From: Lyophyllum atratum
Taxonomy: Eukaryota; Basidiomycota; Agaricomycetes; Agaricales; Lyophyllaceae
DNA length: 64,000 nt
Reading direction: 5' to 3'
NCBI GenBank assembly: GCA_014905825.1
Contig: JACGCN010000013.1
Location: forward strand, 1,178,001 to 1,242,000
The notes beneath the pieces were generated by a model, which saw only the letters and a list, made by a program, of their open reading frames with translations, searched no databases and was not told the origin of the DNA. The position numbers were made by a program, and so were the translations under genes. The first letter of the stretch is position 1. Every line of letters starts with the position of its first letter. This document shows positions 11,164 through 22,545 of this stretch, piece after piece.

Positions 11164-12093
11164 GTGCGCTATATCGATCATGATCCTACTCATAGCTCGC
11201 ATTTTGATATCGTCTTTTCTCCTCCAGATCCTCATCCGGAAGATGAGGATGACTCCGCTTTCAATGCGGCTCTCTCCCATGCCTCGAATCACGCTGCAGA
11301 CGAGCTTGTGGAGGACGCTGCCGAGGCTGTGGCTGCCATGGCTGCCACTGCCACAGCTCGTGCGCCTCCCCAAACCCTCGTCTACTTACATTATTTGAAT
11401 AACAAGGTGCCCCAAAACGAGGTGCCCCGAAATGAGGTGCCCCGAAACCAGGATGAGGTGATGCGAGAGCAGATCAGTGCCCTCGATGAGGAACGTCAGC
11501 AGCTTCTCGATGAGTTAGAGTCAAATCGTAGACAAGTTGAGGACTTGAATCAGCCGTTCCGACCCCGACATCAGGCACCGGACCTCATGTCGAGGGAGAT
11601 GATGTCCTCCAGCGGACAGTATGTAACAATAATTTGAACTTTCTGATCATTAATGTCTTTGATAGGACCTCTCTACGCCAGAAGATGGCCTCGCTCTGCG
11701 CCTAATGGAAATCAATACTACTTTTGAGGCCGCACTCCTGACATTCTTCACGGACCTCGAGAGGACCACGTCTGTCAATTTCACCCCGTGGACGGCACTA
11801 TCTACAGCAATACTGTGAGTATTGGACGCGACATATGATTCACTAAATACTCTAACACGAATTTAGACGGGGCCTGGCCTTCGACACCCTTTATGTCACA
11901 GAAGGAGCGGATAACTTGAACCAACACATGTGGCTTCAAGTCTTTAATTGCTATTACTTAAAGGAAAGTGGCCCCCAAATACTTTCTTCGTGCGTCGCCT
12001 CCAGGAGAGCACGACAGTGTACTCTTGAGGGATCAAGAAATACAAGCGCATCTATGGAAATTCTACTCATCTCTCTACCCCAGGTCTCCAAGA
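11164..12093 (+). pseudogene. Unknown gene remnant, two introns, cut by copia copy 2
   Basis: Open frame 11164-11618 has an acidic stretch, an Ala-rich helix, a short VPRNE-type repeat (about residues 80-95) and a predicted coiled coil (about 105-130). Introns at 11619-11665 (47 nt) and 11815-11866 (52 nt) have good GT-AG ends. Splicing the second restores a continuous frame; splicing the first leaves a one-base shift, so the gene is broken there or the donor has lost a G. The right end is cut at 12094 by truncated copia sequence. Family not recognised. Confidence 0.5.
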
Positions 12094-13223
12094 CGGTCCA
12101 GGAGATGAATTGAAGCGACCTAAGCATGACACTGCATAGGAAATGTTGGGGCGGGTCATTGTAGAAAGGTATTGCAAAGAGCCAATTGCATTCAAATATG
12201 GCACATTGCGCATTTCCTGAATTTCTGCAGGTGTTTGAGCATGCATTGCTTTAGATATCTTTGTCCCTGGTGCCATAGGCATGGAGACGGGGTTGCAATC
12301 GCTCATGCCATAGCGCTCGAGCATGTCAACAATGTATTGACGTTGGGAGAGTGCAATTGAGCGATTGGGACGGTCACGGATGATTTCAACACCCAGCAGG
12401 AATTTAGAAGCGCCCAAGTCACGGATTTTGAAGTGCTGAGAGAGCTCATTGACAGCCTTGTCAAGCGCGGAAGTGGATTTCGATGCAAGTGTGATATCGT
12501 CGATGTAGATGGGGGGGACAATGATCTTGACCTCTCCCTTGACATAAATGTAAATGGAGCGGTCAGATTCAAGTCTAGTAAACCCCATCTTTAGAAGTGC
12601 AGCATGCAACTTCTTATTCCACTGCCTGGCTGACTGTTTGAGGCCATAGAGCGACTTGCTCAGTTTCAAAACCTGGTTGGGACCACCTTGATGAAATCCC
12701 TCTGGCTGGCGCATGTAGATATCCTCCTCCAAGTCACCATTGGGGAAAGCAGATGTAACATCCACTGAGCGCAATTCCATGTCCTCGATGCCAGCAATGG
12801 CAAGAATAAGGCGCAGAGCGGCAGGACAGAATGTAGGTGCAAAGACCTCGTTGTAATCAATGCCAGGGCGTTGACTATAGCCCTTTGCAACGAGTCTAGC
12901 TTTATAGCGCTCAATAGAACCGTCTGCATTGCGCTTAATGCGAAATACCCAACCAGAGCCAATTGCCTTTTTATCAGAAGGCAAGTCAACGATCTCCCAA
13001 GTGCCATTGCCAACCAAGGATGTCATTTCAGCATTAGCAGCATCTCTCCATTTCTCTGCATCCGGTGCCTTCATTGCCTGCTTGTATGTGCGTGGATCTG
13101 AGCTAGAGGCCATTCCCGCAAACTGCACATCTTCGAAATGCTCATCCTCTGGTGCTTTCGGCTCATCCTCGTCGCTACTATCAGGGATAGCAGGTGGAGG
13201 ATTTCGTGCAACAACCCACCAGT

Positions 13224-13861
13224 TAGTGTATAAAAGTCCAGTCACAGTGACTGAAAATGACTGAACTGTAACTGATCTGTGACTGATAATGACTGGACTT
13301 CCAGTCCAGTCGTCCTGGAATGACTGGTGCACCAGTCCAGTTATTTTCATAATCTGGAGTTCTGCGTAACTGGAAATAACCAGTCACAACCGGTTCGTGA
13401 CCAGTTATTTTTACATGTACTATATACCACTCTTTAGCCCCGCCATAGGGCTTTAAATCGGCCCTTGGGTCAAACAAATCAGATGAGAATTGAATGTGCT
13501 ATGGCCAAAACAATTTCGGGACATCAAGTTTGGATACAGACTATACTAGTCATCTTAATCAGCTCATATCTCAGTCAGATCCTATCAGAATCTCATGATC
13601 CAGGGTTCATTCGGAAGCTGGAATAGTACACTACATTATATGTGACATGTATAACCGGTTATCGCCGGTTATAACCGGTTTAGGACCGGTTTTCATAAAA
13701 CCGGTCATAACTGGTCATAGAACTGATTGCGACTGATCGTGACTGGTCACCATCAGTCCAGTCCAGTTTTTTGACATCCAGGGGGTCACATGTGACCGGT
13801 TACAGTCCGGTCTCGCCTAATTTGGCCAAAAAACCGGACTTGACCTGACTTTAAATCACTA
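13224..13861. mobile_element. hAT-type MITE, copy a (638 bp)
   Basis: Ends TAGTG...CACTA, with an 8-bp target duplication CCACCAGT at 13216-13223 and 13862-13869; comparison with copy 1 shows the exact empty site. TIR words are TAGTGTATAAAAGTCCAGTC and the complement of TGACTTTAAATCACTA. Interior dense in ACTGGTCA/AACCGGTT words and without coding capacity. An 8-bp duplication and TAGTG ends fit the hAT superfamily. Confidence 0.85.
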
Positions 13862-14017
13862 CCACCAGTTGCCAGGAGGCTTAACAGTGCATTTCTCACG
13901 GCGTTGTGCAAGAGGCGGCGACACTGGTGCAGGAGGTGGTGTTGCAAGTGCAGGAAGTGGTGTTGGATTGCGAGCTGGTGGCGTTTCAGGTTCAGGTGAA
14001 TGCTTGTGATGCTGGGC

Positions 14018-14205
14018 TGTTGGGATGTGAGGGCAATCCGAAGCCCGACAGGTCTATCCTCTGTACAGTATATAGGACGAGCTCCGCATGATCGGGGTAA
14101 TACATTCTTTCCTCTTACCTCGTCTGACTCCCTCATTCTCATACTCTCCCCCAGGACTATCAGTCCCTCCAGCTCAGTCAGTACACGATATATATATTCC
14201 TAAAA
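14018..14205. mobile_element. Solo LTR-like insertion (188 bp)
   Basis: Lies within copia copy 2 between 5-bp duplications TGGGC (14013-14017 and 14206-14210). Begins TGTTGGGA and ends TTCCTAAAA, roughly inverted termini, with a TATA-like GTATATAGG near 14067. Size and 5-bp duplication fit a solo LTR of an otherwise unseen family. Confidence 0.65.
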
Positions 14206-15398
14206 TGGGCAGGTGCAGGAGGCGGAGGCGGCGTGATAGGACGATTTTCAGGTGCAGGAGGCGCTGGAGGCAATTGATGAAGCAATACATCCTCCCTATC
14301 ATCAAGTGCAGGTAGTTGAACTGCATCCTGAATGGGAGAAGAGTGCTCACGGCGGATATGGAGATCTACAGGGGGCATAGGCGGAGGTGGAGGTGGAGGT
14401 CTAGTGGTGACAGACAGTCTGGGGAAATAGCGCTCATCGAACTCTGCTTTCTCTGAGATGATAGTCTTTTTGGTTTGTGGATTGTAAAACAACCAGCCCT
14501 TGTATCCAGGCGGATAACCAATGAAGACGCATCTCTGCATGTGAGGTTCAAGAGATTTGCGCTTATCCCTTTGCATAGACGTATGCAAGGCATCCCCAAA
14601 CTCGAAGATGGCTAACATCTGGTTTGCGCTTGTGCCAGCCTTGATGAGGTGTAAGTGGCTGAGGCGCAGTAGGGAGACGGTTTAAAACATGTACCTGAGC
14701 GCCTAGACACCATTCCCAAAATGACGGGGGCAAGCCAGATTCATTAAGGATCGCAGTAATGTCATCAGCCAGAGTCCTGTTGGTGCGTTCTGCAACACCA
14801 TTCTGCTGAGGACGATTACGCGTGGTATGGCGGCGCTGAGTGCCACATTCATTGGTAAATGGACATGTATTCCCCACCCTTATCCTCTTGAAGCGCCAAG
14901 ATTTTGGATCTCTGTACGCCTTGAAGGTCTGGAATGCAACCAATGTGTCGCTTTTTCGCCTAAGACCCATTGCAGCTTTAAAGCTGGTGCAGTCATCAAT
15001 GAATGTAACCCAGTAGCTGCCTTGCTGTGAGGTAACCGGCAGAGGACCATGGAGGTCACTGTGGATCAATTCAAGTGGCTTAGAAGCACGACTGGGTGAC
15101 GAGGGGAAAGGATTTGAGCATTTTGCCAGCCAAGCATGGCTCACAAATCAGATCAGGCTTCTGAGACGATTTCAACACAAGCCCAGTCACCAACTCATCC
15201 TTGATCATCTTCTTGACATGTGCATAATTGTGATGTGCAAAGCGACGATGCCATAGGTTCAGATCAAGGGGAAGCGTCGAGGTAATGCCTGCAAACTCCG
15301 AAATTGGTTCAGTGGAATCCAAACGTGCAGAGTTGTACCGAAATGCATGGCTTTAGAATCAATGTGGATACGATAGCCTTTATTTCGAATTAAGTATA

Positions 15399-15833
15399 GC
15401 AATGCATCCCCCCGGAAAGCATAATCTCGCAATTTGATCTCGAGTAAGCAATTGGCCTTCTACAAATTCAACAGTTTGCACCTGGTCCTGTCATAACATG
15501 AGAAACGGCTGCAACAGAATGACAAAAGTCAACACATACTTTGTTTCCAGTCGGAGCAGCTGGACTTCAGTCCTGCTGTATAGAACCACTTACTTCACCA
15601 GTGGAGGGTGGAGCAGGATAAGCACGCTTCAATGCATTCCAGTATATTGACGCATAACACTCGTAGCGGTCTCCCCAGTCCATCAGGTAACTCATCACTT
15701 CAGGCACGCTTGTTCACGTTAACGGAATTCCCTTTCATCCTTTTCCTGGCAGATATGACGCTTTACCCGTTTTGCAAGCAAGGCAGCCGCGTTAGAGGTC
15801 TTTTTTTGGCTGTATAGCTCCTAATATACCATG
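15399..15833. other. Intergenic, mostly unassigned
   Basis: Adjacent to the copia truncation; the minus strand shows a short protein-like frame near 15400-15500 that I could not assign. No gene or RNA seen. Confidence 0.35.
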
Positions 15834-17760
15834 TTATATCCTTCGTTTCACCACCATTGTTCCTTTGACACAGACTACAGCAGAAACCTCCTTGCGAGCG
15901 CGGACAGCGGGACTGGAGTACGGCGCACGACGAGCTTCCTCTGCACTGGCATTTAACAGATCAGAGGGTTTGATTGAACGTAAGAGGGCTTGGTTGCGAT
16001 TGAAGGAGGACCGAGACACTTGTAACGTCACGGCCCTACCCGCTTCTGAAGCACATCAAACACTTAAAGATAAAATGCAGAACCGACGATCTGCATATAA
16101 GAGTGCCCATCTAACATGGACTTCGTACGGAACTGCCTCCCGCATGCCAACCTCGAGTCCGCCTAGTCCGTAGGGAAAGAGCACGGGAAATGTCCCCAAC
16201 AGGTGACTGGGATCTTCTGATCCTCCGTCGGTACGGGCACCCGAGATCCTATCCCTACAAGGGTACTCATTGACAAACGCGCTGCCTCTTCGGACTTTAA
16301 AAGACGGAGGATCGTAGTGTGCAGTGTTTGCTAAAGCATGGGCGAGAACATCTAAAAAGACGGAGGATCGTAGTGTGCAGTGTTTGCTAAAGCATGGGCG
16401 AGGACATCTAGGTCTGCTACATCATCCCCCCTGCATTAACAACACCATGTGCCTCAAGGGGAACGACACCTGGCTCTGTGAAACAAGTCAGTCAAGCAGT
16501 CGACCTCATATTGATAACTGAACACACCACAGGCCTCAGCATCCTCATCTACTTCGTCATCATACTCGTCAATGTTGATAATGCCTTGAAATCCATCAGC
16601 ATATACCCTTTAACCAATCACAGGCCCAGTCTCACCTGATGCACCTACACATGCCTCGTCTGCCATACCTACAAGAACACACGCAAGTTGAGTAAAAGTT
16701 CATGGAGATAGTTAAGTGCATGCTTACTCGGGACTTCTTCATCATCGTTCTGAGGGACAATACCCAGCGTGCTCACGCGCAACTGCGTTAACGTCGGCAC
16801 TCCAGAGACCAGCTAAGATTTCTGCTGGGACAGCATTTTCAGGTAACTGCTGCAGGCAAGTTTCGGATATCTCGATGTCATGGTAGATGGGGTTGTTTGC
16901 TTTCAAAAACCGGAGTGCGTCGTGAACACCATGATGCCGTACCCTGAGCATTCCTGGAAGACTATGTTCCGGGATAGCCCTTGGACCAATAAAAGGCATG
17001 CCAATGACTGATGATAGCAACCTAGCAGGCAGGGCATCTGACGGTCCTCTAGCATCCCCGCAATCTCGTTTGTATCAAGGCGGTATGTGCACAAGTTAAC
17101 CTTCAGACCTCCATTAGCGAGAAACTGCACATTGGGATCCTTGGGGAATAACTTGATGATGTATGCAACAGGGAAGTAGCGTGCCACCAAAACCTGTTCC
17201 ACCAAAGTCAACACCGAAAGTTCATGAGGAAGGTCCCCCAGCCACAATCCATTTAGAGAGAGCATGGGTGTGTCGTCAACCAATAACCGGCGACGGCATG
17301 ACTGATGTGTGTGGTTCCATCCGTGTCTGCTCTATGGTACAGCAGCATGCCCCTCGTAAGTACATGCTTCGGATGAGGATTGTGAGTCTGGAGAGATCAC
17401 CGTCGTGGAATATGGAAGCTCCCTGCATACAGCACATGTTGCTACCACAACGCATCATTTCCCGTGCGATCAATGAAACCAGCAATGCATGATTGTTGAA
17501 CTTCTTTCGATGGAGGGCAAAGAAATTCACCTTCAATGAGCTGTTCCACTGCTGTTGTCCCCGTCCCTGCCACCACGGTGGCATCATCTGCAGACGGGTC
17601 ATGCGAGCTCTCAGCTGGAGACTCCATCCGCTGACGTACCCGAGGGCCTTCCATCAACTTCCGTCCCCGTATGTGCTTGGTACCCCGAGTACCTTGAGCT
17701 CTACTCCGTACTACCCCCTGATTTGCGGCTGAAAACAAAGCAATGCCTTCCAGCAAATTC
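15834..17760 (-). pseudogene. Helitron ORF remnant, N-terminal half only
   Basis: Minus strand, read from 17760 downward: a Cys-containing segment (EGEFLCPPSKEVQQSC), the DUF6570-like block (LSLNGLWLGDLPHELSVLTL ... YFPVAYIIKLFPK), GMPFIGPRAIPEHSLPGMLR, an acidic spacer, LFPYGLGGLE, VRWALLYADRRF, and the start of the Helitron-like N domain (SSFNRNQALLRSIKPSDLL) ending at about 15880. Several frameshifts, including a 56-bp duplication. Rep and helicase motifs are absent, so the copy is truncated and dead. Confidence 0.8.
16299..16410. repeat. Tandem duplication, 2 x 56 bp, inside the Helitron ORF
   Basis: Copy 1 begins 16299 and copy 2 begins 16355; they differ at one or two bases. Because 56 is not a multiple of three the duplication shifts the Helitron reading frame. 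Confidence 0.85.
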
Positions 17761-19286
17761 CACCTCTTGCATCACACGGCCCGAGATAGAGGGAATCCAT
17801 GGCAGCACTTAATCTCTGCAACTGTAAGATGTCTGAATGCTTGCAGAATCGAAAACCCATCGTGAAAATGGATCATGGACTGAAGAAAGGAATGAGTGAC
17901 AAGTGACTGATCAGGTAACCGTAAAGGGAGAAAGAAAAATGTTCACGCTAAAAAAACATTTGGAACACTGACAAAACTCGTGGAACTGAATAAGAGCCGA
18001 AGTCACCATAGAACTTGATAGAACTCACCAGTAAATGAAGTCAACACACTAGGTGACTAAGGCCTTGTTCGGGATCCCGAATTAGTAGATAGACCTCCAA
18101 TTAGTAAATGTGTAGCTATGTCCGTATGCTCCTCCATCCATCACCACACACGGTGTGACAATCGCGATCAGGTAGCTGATCTTGATGGATATGACGAGGG
18201 AGTTGACTCCGATAATGATTATTATCAGTAAGTCACATTTTTTTTCCTAGTATATGGATCTTGCATGCCTGAGATAGGAGATAACGACTAGGCTCGTGTC
18301 CAACCGCTTCGAACTCCGCTGGGCGCTGTGTTCCTACGCAGTGTCTTCCCTTTGCCTTTGTTTGCGGTATCAACAGAGACACACTGCGTCCAGGACGGCT
18401 TGCGAGTCTAGATAACGACCGAGATTGTTGTGGTTCAGGGTCATGAACATCTAAAGTAAATACATGTAAATAGACTCGAAATATTCCGATTTCCTCGAGA
18501 ACAACCCATTCTCGAACAGTATACCTCAATAATGTATAATAGGTGTCTCCAGAAGGTATCATGTCGCTTGAAGCATGCTATCTGGTGGAATGACGAGAGA
18601 TTGATGAGACATAGGTCAAGCGCGGCGAAATCTGTGATTTGATGGCTTAGTCAGTGAACGATTCTCGCTCCGCCAACTGCCCATACTTACCCACGCACTG
18701 CGAATTTGATCCGAATCGCGTCTCAAGAGGCGGCGTGACAACAGTTGCTGATAATTGGACCTGGTGCCGAACACTTTTTCGAGTTAGTTACACTCCAAAT
18801 AGTCACAAATTTCTCGAGTTACGTCGGGCGTTGTCGGGTGACGTGGTGGTCGAAGGACATGGCAGTTGAGGGGACATGGCCGGGGTGAACACGACTCATG
18901 GTGGCCTGAACGATGTGGTGACGTAGCAGCACCGGGGAGCCTTTCACCCGCTGCTCTGCGGTTGAATTGGGTAAGGGCTGCGATGGGCTTCGTCGGGTGA
19001 CGTGGCAGGTGGGCCGGGCTTCAGGGCATGCAGGGGAGGGCTATCACTCCTGGGTGTTGTCTCCAGGTCATCAGTGGTCAGTGATAAGTGGTAGAGGGTG
19101 CGAACACGCACCTAGCGGCTCTCCTCCAGCTGGGGTCTGCCCTGATTGCCTCCCTTGCTATTCCTTCGGTGATCGTTCTCCTGGGGCTACCACAGTCTTG
19201 AAGAGTTCTTGCGCGGTGTTTTGGGGTGTGTAGTCGCAGATGTTGCTGAGTGGATGGTGACGTGACGACGACGACGGTGGTGGTGG
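17761..19286. other. Intergenic, no gene recognised
   Basis: A word resembling a Harbinger-type terminus (TAAGGCCTTGTTCGG near 18059) has no partner in the window. A minus-strand frame at 18233-18562 has no recognisable family. 18830-19240 is GC-rich with repeated GGGTGACGTGG-like words. Confidence 0.35.
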
Positions 19287-19529
19287 TAGTGCTGCGTGGT
19301 GGAACGAAGTCGCGGGTTGTTTGTCTACATGTATCATGTGACTTGTGGTCGGTTCCGACCGGTCGCGACTGGTCCTGGCCGGTTGCGTCAGGCCGACCAT
19401 TTCCGAGCAACAGCAACCGCTGGCTTTGGAAATCAGCCACAACCGCAACCGCAGGTCCGGTTGTTTGCGGTTGCAGTCCGGTCATTTTCCGGTCTTTTCC
19501 GGTTGGTGCAACCGGACCTCGAAAGCCTA
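19287..19529. mobile_element. Degenerate MITE of the TAGTG family (possible)
   Basis: Begins TAGTGCTG and ends GGACCTCGAAAGCCTA, similar to the ends of the MITE at 29224-29774, and the interior has the same dense CCGGTTGC/GCAACCGG words. No target duplication seen. Low confidence because the termini are diverged. Confidence 0.4.
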
Positions 19530-19969
19530 GTCGTGTTCAATTGGACATGTCCTATGCACAGTCTGTTAGCCTGTGCCAGAAGAAAACACTGAAGTTGGAA
19601 CACAGATCCAGTACAGCAGCCTTGACATCCCCTGACTCCAGTGCCCAACATTTACTCGACTATGTTTCACAACAAGACGCCGGTCGACAGAGAGCACTGA
19701 TACTTTACATCGCCGAGCATATTGCCAGACATGGTCAACCCCCTTCGCCGGGAGTGGTAACACAGTTCTGACGTATGTTACCAATTTTATGTACCTGCAT
19801 TCAGTACGAAAATCCCAAAGACCGGAAACAGCATCCTGTCCACCCACCAAACACACAGCACCATATCCTTCTGGCCCCTGACTCATGCGCCGTGAGCCCT
19901 CACCCTTTCTTAAAAATTTCAGCTCACCCATGACTCACAGGGATAACTAATAACCCTTTCCGCCTGTAT

Positions 19970-20566
19970 ATATGGGCATACATGATCGAACATTCACTTT
20001 CATCTTGCCTTTCGACCGCCATCATCTATATACATTCAACACCTGCAGTGAAGGTATGTACTTATGTGTGTCTCCAGTTTTCACAATTAACATTCTGACA
20101 CTTTTCAAATCATGACTTTCAGCGGCCCAGCTTTGTATAACCGCCTTCATCGCACACCGAACTACATCGCCAAATCTGGATGGACAACGACTGTCGGTTG
20201 GAGACGCGAGGGGACCATGTCAACGAAGGCACTGGCAAACCGGATACTGGGGTCGGCATCATTGTAGGCCAAGTGTCAGAAGATCGTCTCTACATTTCTC
20301 CGGTTGGTAATCATAGTCGTTTCAACATCCTCGCGAAGAAGTTCCAACTCACGCTTGAACACCCTTCCGATCAGGACTTCCCTCAAGATTGGGAACCTGC
20401 GATCCGTGCGCTCGAACACACCCAAAATACCATTGCAAACTCCTCCGAAAAACGGTACAGGGAAACATGCCAAGTATATCCACAAGAAACCGACGCCAAG
20501 GAACCCAAGTCCCTACCGACAGAGCTTCAAAAGAGGACGGGGACCATACAAGCCCAAAGCGGATGA
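19970..20566 (+). CDS. Possible gene, unknown, with promoter and first intron
   Basis: A TATA-like TGTATATATGGG near 19966-19977 is followed by pyrimidine-rich leader and a candidate intron (donor GTATGT near 20054, acceptor TTTCAG near 20130). Downstream an open frame at 20180-20566 has balanced, soluble-protein composition, and a second frame runs 20304-21035. No family recognised and the two frames cannot both be right; it may be part of a retroelement since a copia LTR scrap lies at 20803. Confidence 0.3.
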
Positions 20567-22032
20567 TGGTCCTTCTTGTAGTGAACAAGTCATGGCCGCT
20601 AATACATTCTTACCAGCTGCTCCAAGCTCGTCATTGGTATGTTCCTTCATATTTACCCACAATGATCAGAATTCTGAATGCTTATCCTTCTATAGAGCGT
20701 GGCCGGCGAGCATTCATCGGTCCTGGAATCCAACCAATCCATCGAGGAACATTCCCCTGACACATCACTCTTGGGCACATCTTTCTCCACATCGACCAAC
20801 TTGGTTGGGAACGAGATTAGATAGCCCAGAGAGCGTTTCTAACAAAGGAACTGCTGCATGTACGTTGATCGCGTCCTTGGGGTCATTGTTGGTCACAGTA
20901 GGAACCTCGTGCCACTCGGAACAACTGAGGTCAATCTCCTCATTTTTAGCAAGTCGAAATCAGCAACAGTACATTTTCCGCATCAAAGCCTTTGCAAGAC
21001 AAAATGAGCATTGTCTTCCCCCAATTGGTGTTTGACTTCATTCAAAATGACGACATCACCCACATCCATCCAAAGTGTTCTTCCCCATGATGGTTCGCTG
21101 TGCATATAAGGTTTCCACCTTGTACCCCTCTAGATTCGCAAACTTCTTTTCTCAAGATTTCGTCAATGAACATGAAGTCAATGCCTTCCCACATTGCAAC
21201 CAGTCCTTTATGGGCAGCGTGTACTTCAACGGCCGATGTCACCGTTAATCTGGTTGTCAGAGCCACCAGTCACTCCTTCGTTCAACCCCAGACACTTAAG
21301 TTTTGTGCCCTTCACATGAGAACCAGGGATATCTTTGTCAAGCGCAGCTCCTGCTAAAAGGGGTACCAAATGCAGGGAATTCAGGATCCTTTTCCAGTAC
21401 TGGGGACCGCCCACAGAGTCACAGACCAAGCGTATATGATAACCAACTAGACCATGTGCCATTGTCAAAGTCTGGCAATGTCAAACTTACAATGTCATAC
21501 CCACAATCGATGCATGGTGGGAGAGATGCGGAGCGTACACGGAGATGGCTGCACATGTGAACATAATGTTTTCGGGTGTTGTCCCGTAGGAACGGCGAAC
21601 CCAGCGCTCTAGGTGGTCTGTTACTTACATGCAGACAAGTACATGGGTTCATCGCCGATCGGCTCCCATGGGTCTGCCGTCCTTCCCCCGACCACCTCAC
21701 ATCCATCTAGGGTAACGAGTGCACGGTTGATGTTCGTCAGGCACATATATGCCTGGGAATGCAAATGAGATCAATGGGTCCTGTTGTACGACAGAAAAGC
21801 AACAGGAGCAACATTGGATACTTAACTGGGACGTCATCAGTGAGCGAACACCCTGTAAGCACCCTGGAATACATAGGACCTTCCCCCACCGTTTCACATC
21901 CCTCTTGAAGGGGAGGAGGGCGCGAACTCGTCCCGTAGCCATAGAAGTGGAACATAGAGCTGTACGTACAACAATCAGTACAGTTATAGCACACCAAAAG
22001 ACCTGAGTACCTACCTGAAGCGCTCAATATAC
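20567..22032. other. Unassigned sequence with a copia LTR scrap
   Basis: Apart from the LTR scrap at 20803-20844 nothing was recognised. Several short frames on both strands have no family match. Confidence 0.3.
20803..20844 (-). repeat. 42-bp scrap of copia LTR start
   Basis: Reverse complement of the first 42 bases of the copia LTR (compare 3440-3482) with one or two changes. Confidence 0.8.
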
Positions 22033-22226
22033 TAGTTTCTAACTTTGGACTTCAGTTTGTAGCTGTCTAATCTGACATCCCTTCGCTTGCCTGTTCTAAC
22101 ACTCTGTGCTCCTTGCCATTGACTGTTGGCTTGAAAACTACAGAACCAACTGGAGCTGAATAAATAAGTGTGTTGTCTGCTAACCTGATTGGAATGCGAC
22201 AGGGGGTATAGTTGCGAACCCAATTT

Positions 22227-22473
22227 GTTACATGATGATGAGTCAAGTCATGTAATAGATTAGATCCTCTGAGTGATTCAGAGATACTATCCAGTGTGCC
22301 AGCTCTCACAGTGCACCCCAGTTGATAGTTGGACACCATGATCATCCTTGGTTACATTATTCAAGTAACCAATTTCTGTACTAGCTATCTAGCTCAATGG
22401 TTAGAGCAACCTGTCTAGTCTGCAGGAGGTCCCAGCTTCAATTCCTGGTGTAGTCACTTTTCGGTTTCTATTA
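22227..22473 (+). mobile_element. tRNA-derived insertion (SINE-like, 247 bp)
   Basis: Splits the copia protease fragment; CAATTT is repeated at 22221-22226 and 22474-22479. The right third is a tRNA-like sequence; the left part contains a GGTTAC...GTAACC hairpin (about 22352-22372). Fits a tRNA-related short element, though the head lies at the right end, which is unusual for its plus orientation. Confidence 0.55.
22383..22455 (+). pseudogene. tRNA-like sequence, anticodon loop reads AGT
   Basis: D arm GCTC-AATGGTTA-GAGC, anticodon stem CCTGT/GCAGG with loop CTAGTCT (anticodon AGT, a Thr anticodon), and a T arm with one mismatch. Acceptor stem has two mismatches and position 37 is C, so a functional tRNA-Thr is unlikely; it is best read as the tRNA-related part of the insertion. 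Confidence 0.5.
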
Positions 22474-22545
22474 CAATTTTGGTGGGGCGTCATGTGAGTA
22501 GTGGCCCCTATGTGAGTCCATAGTCAATCTGTCTAATCCAATGGC

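Larger units (their letters stand above)
12094..15398 (-). mobile_element. Ty1/copia copy 2, truncated, inverted relative to copy 1
   Basis: Minus-strand fragment closely matching copy 1 from late protease (about 15398) to the middle of the RNase H region (12094), without LTRs. Interrupted by a MITE (13224-13861) and a solo LTR (14018-14205), each with target duplications. A small deletion lies near 15333. RT region 12094-13222 has TRPNISYAVS, showing that copy 1 lost a codon. The integrase shows the same double frameshift at the second Asp motif as copy 1. Confidence 0.92.
22033..22545. mobile_element. Rearranged copia fragment (LTR end joined to inverted protease)
   Basis: 22033-22101 matches the last 69 bp of the copia LTR in plus orientation. 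From 22102 the sequence is the reverse complement of the protease region (about 5041-5165 of copy 1) to 22226, interrupted by an insertion (22227-22473), and resumes to about 22545. The head-to-tail inversion cannot come from simple insertion. Confidence 0.8.

Noticed and set aside
18059..18085. Harbinger terminal repeat
   Set aside because: No second end in the window and no coding sequence nearby.
22383..22455. Functional tRNA-Thr(AGT)
   Set aside because: Two acceptor-stem mismatches, a T-stem mismatch and C at position 37; it lies inside an insertion, so it is treated as tRNA-derived.
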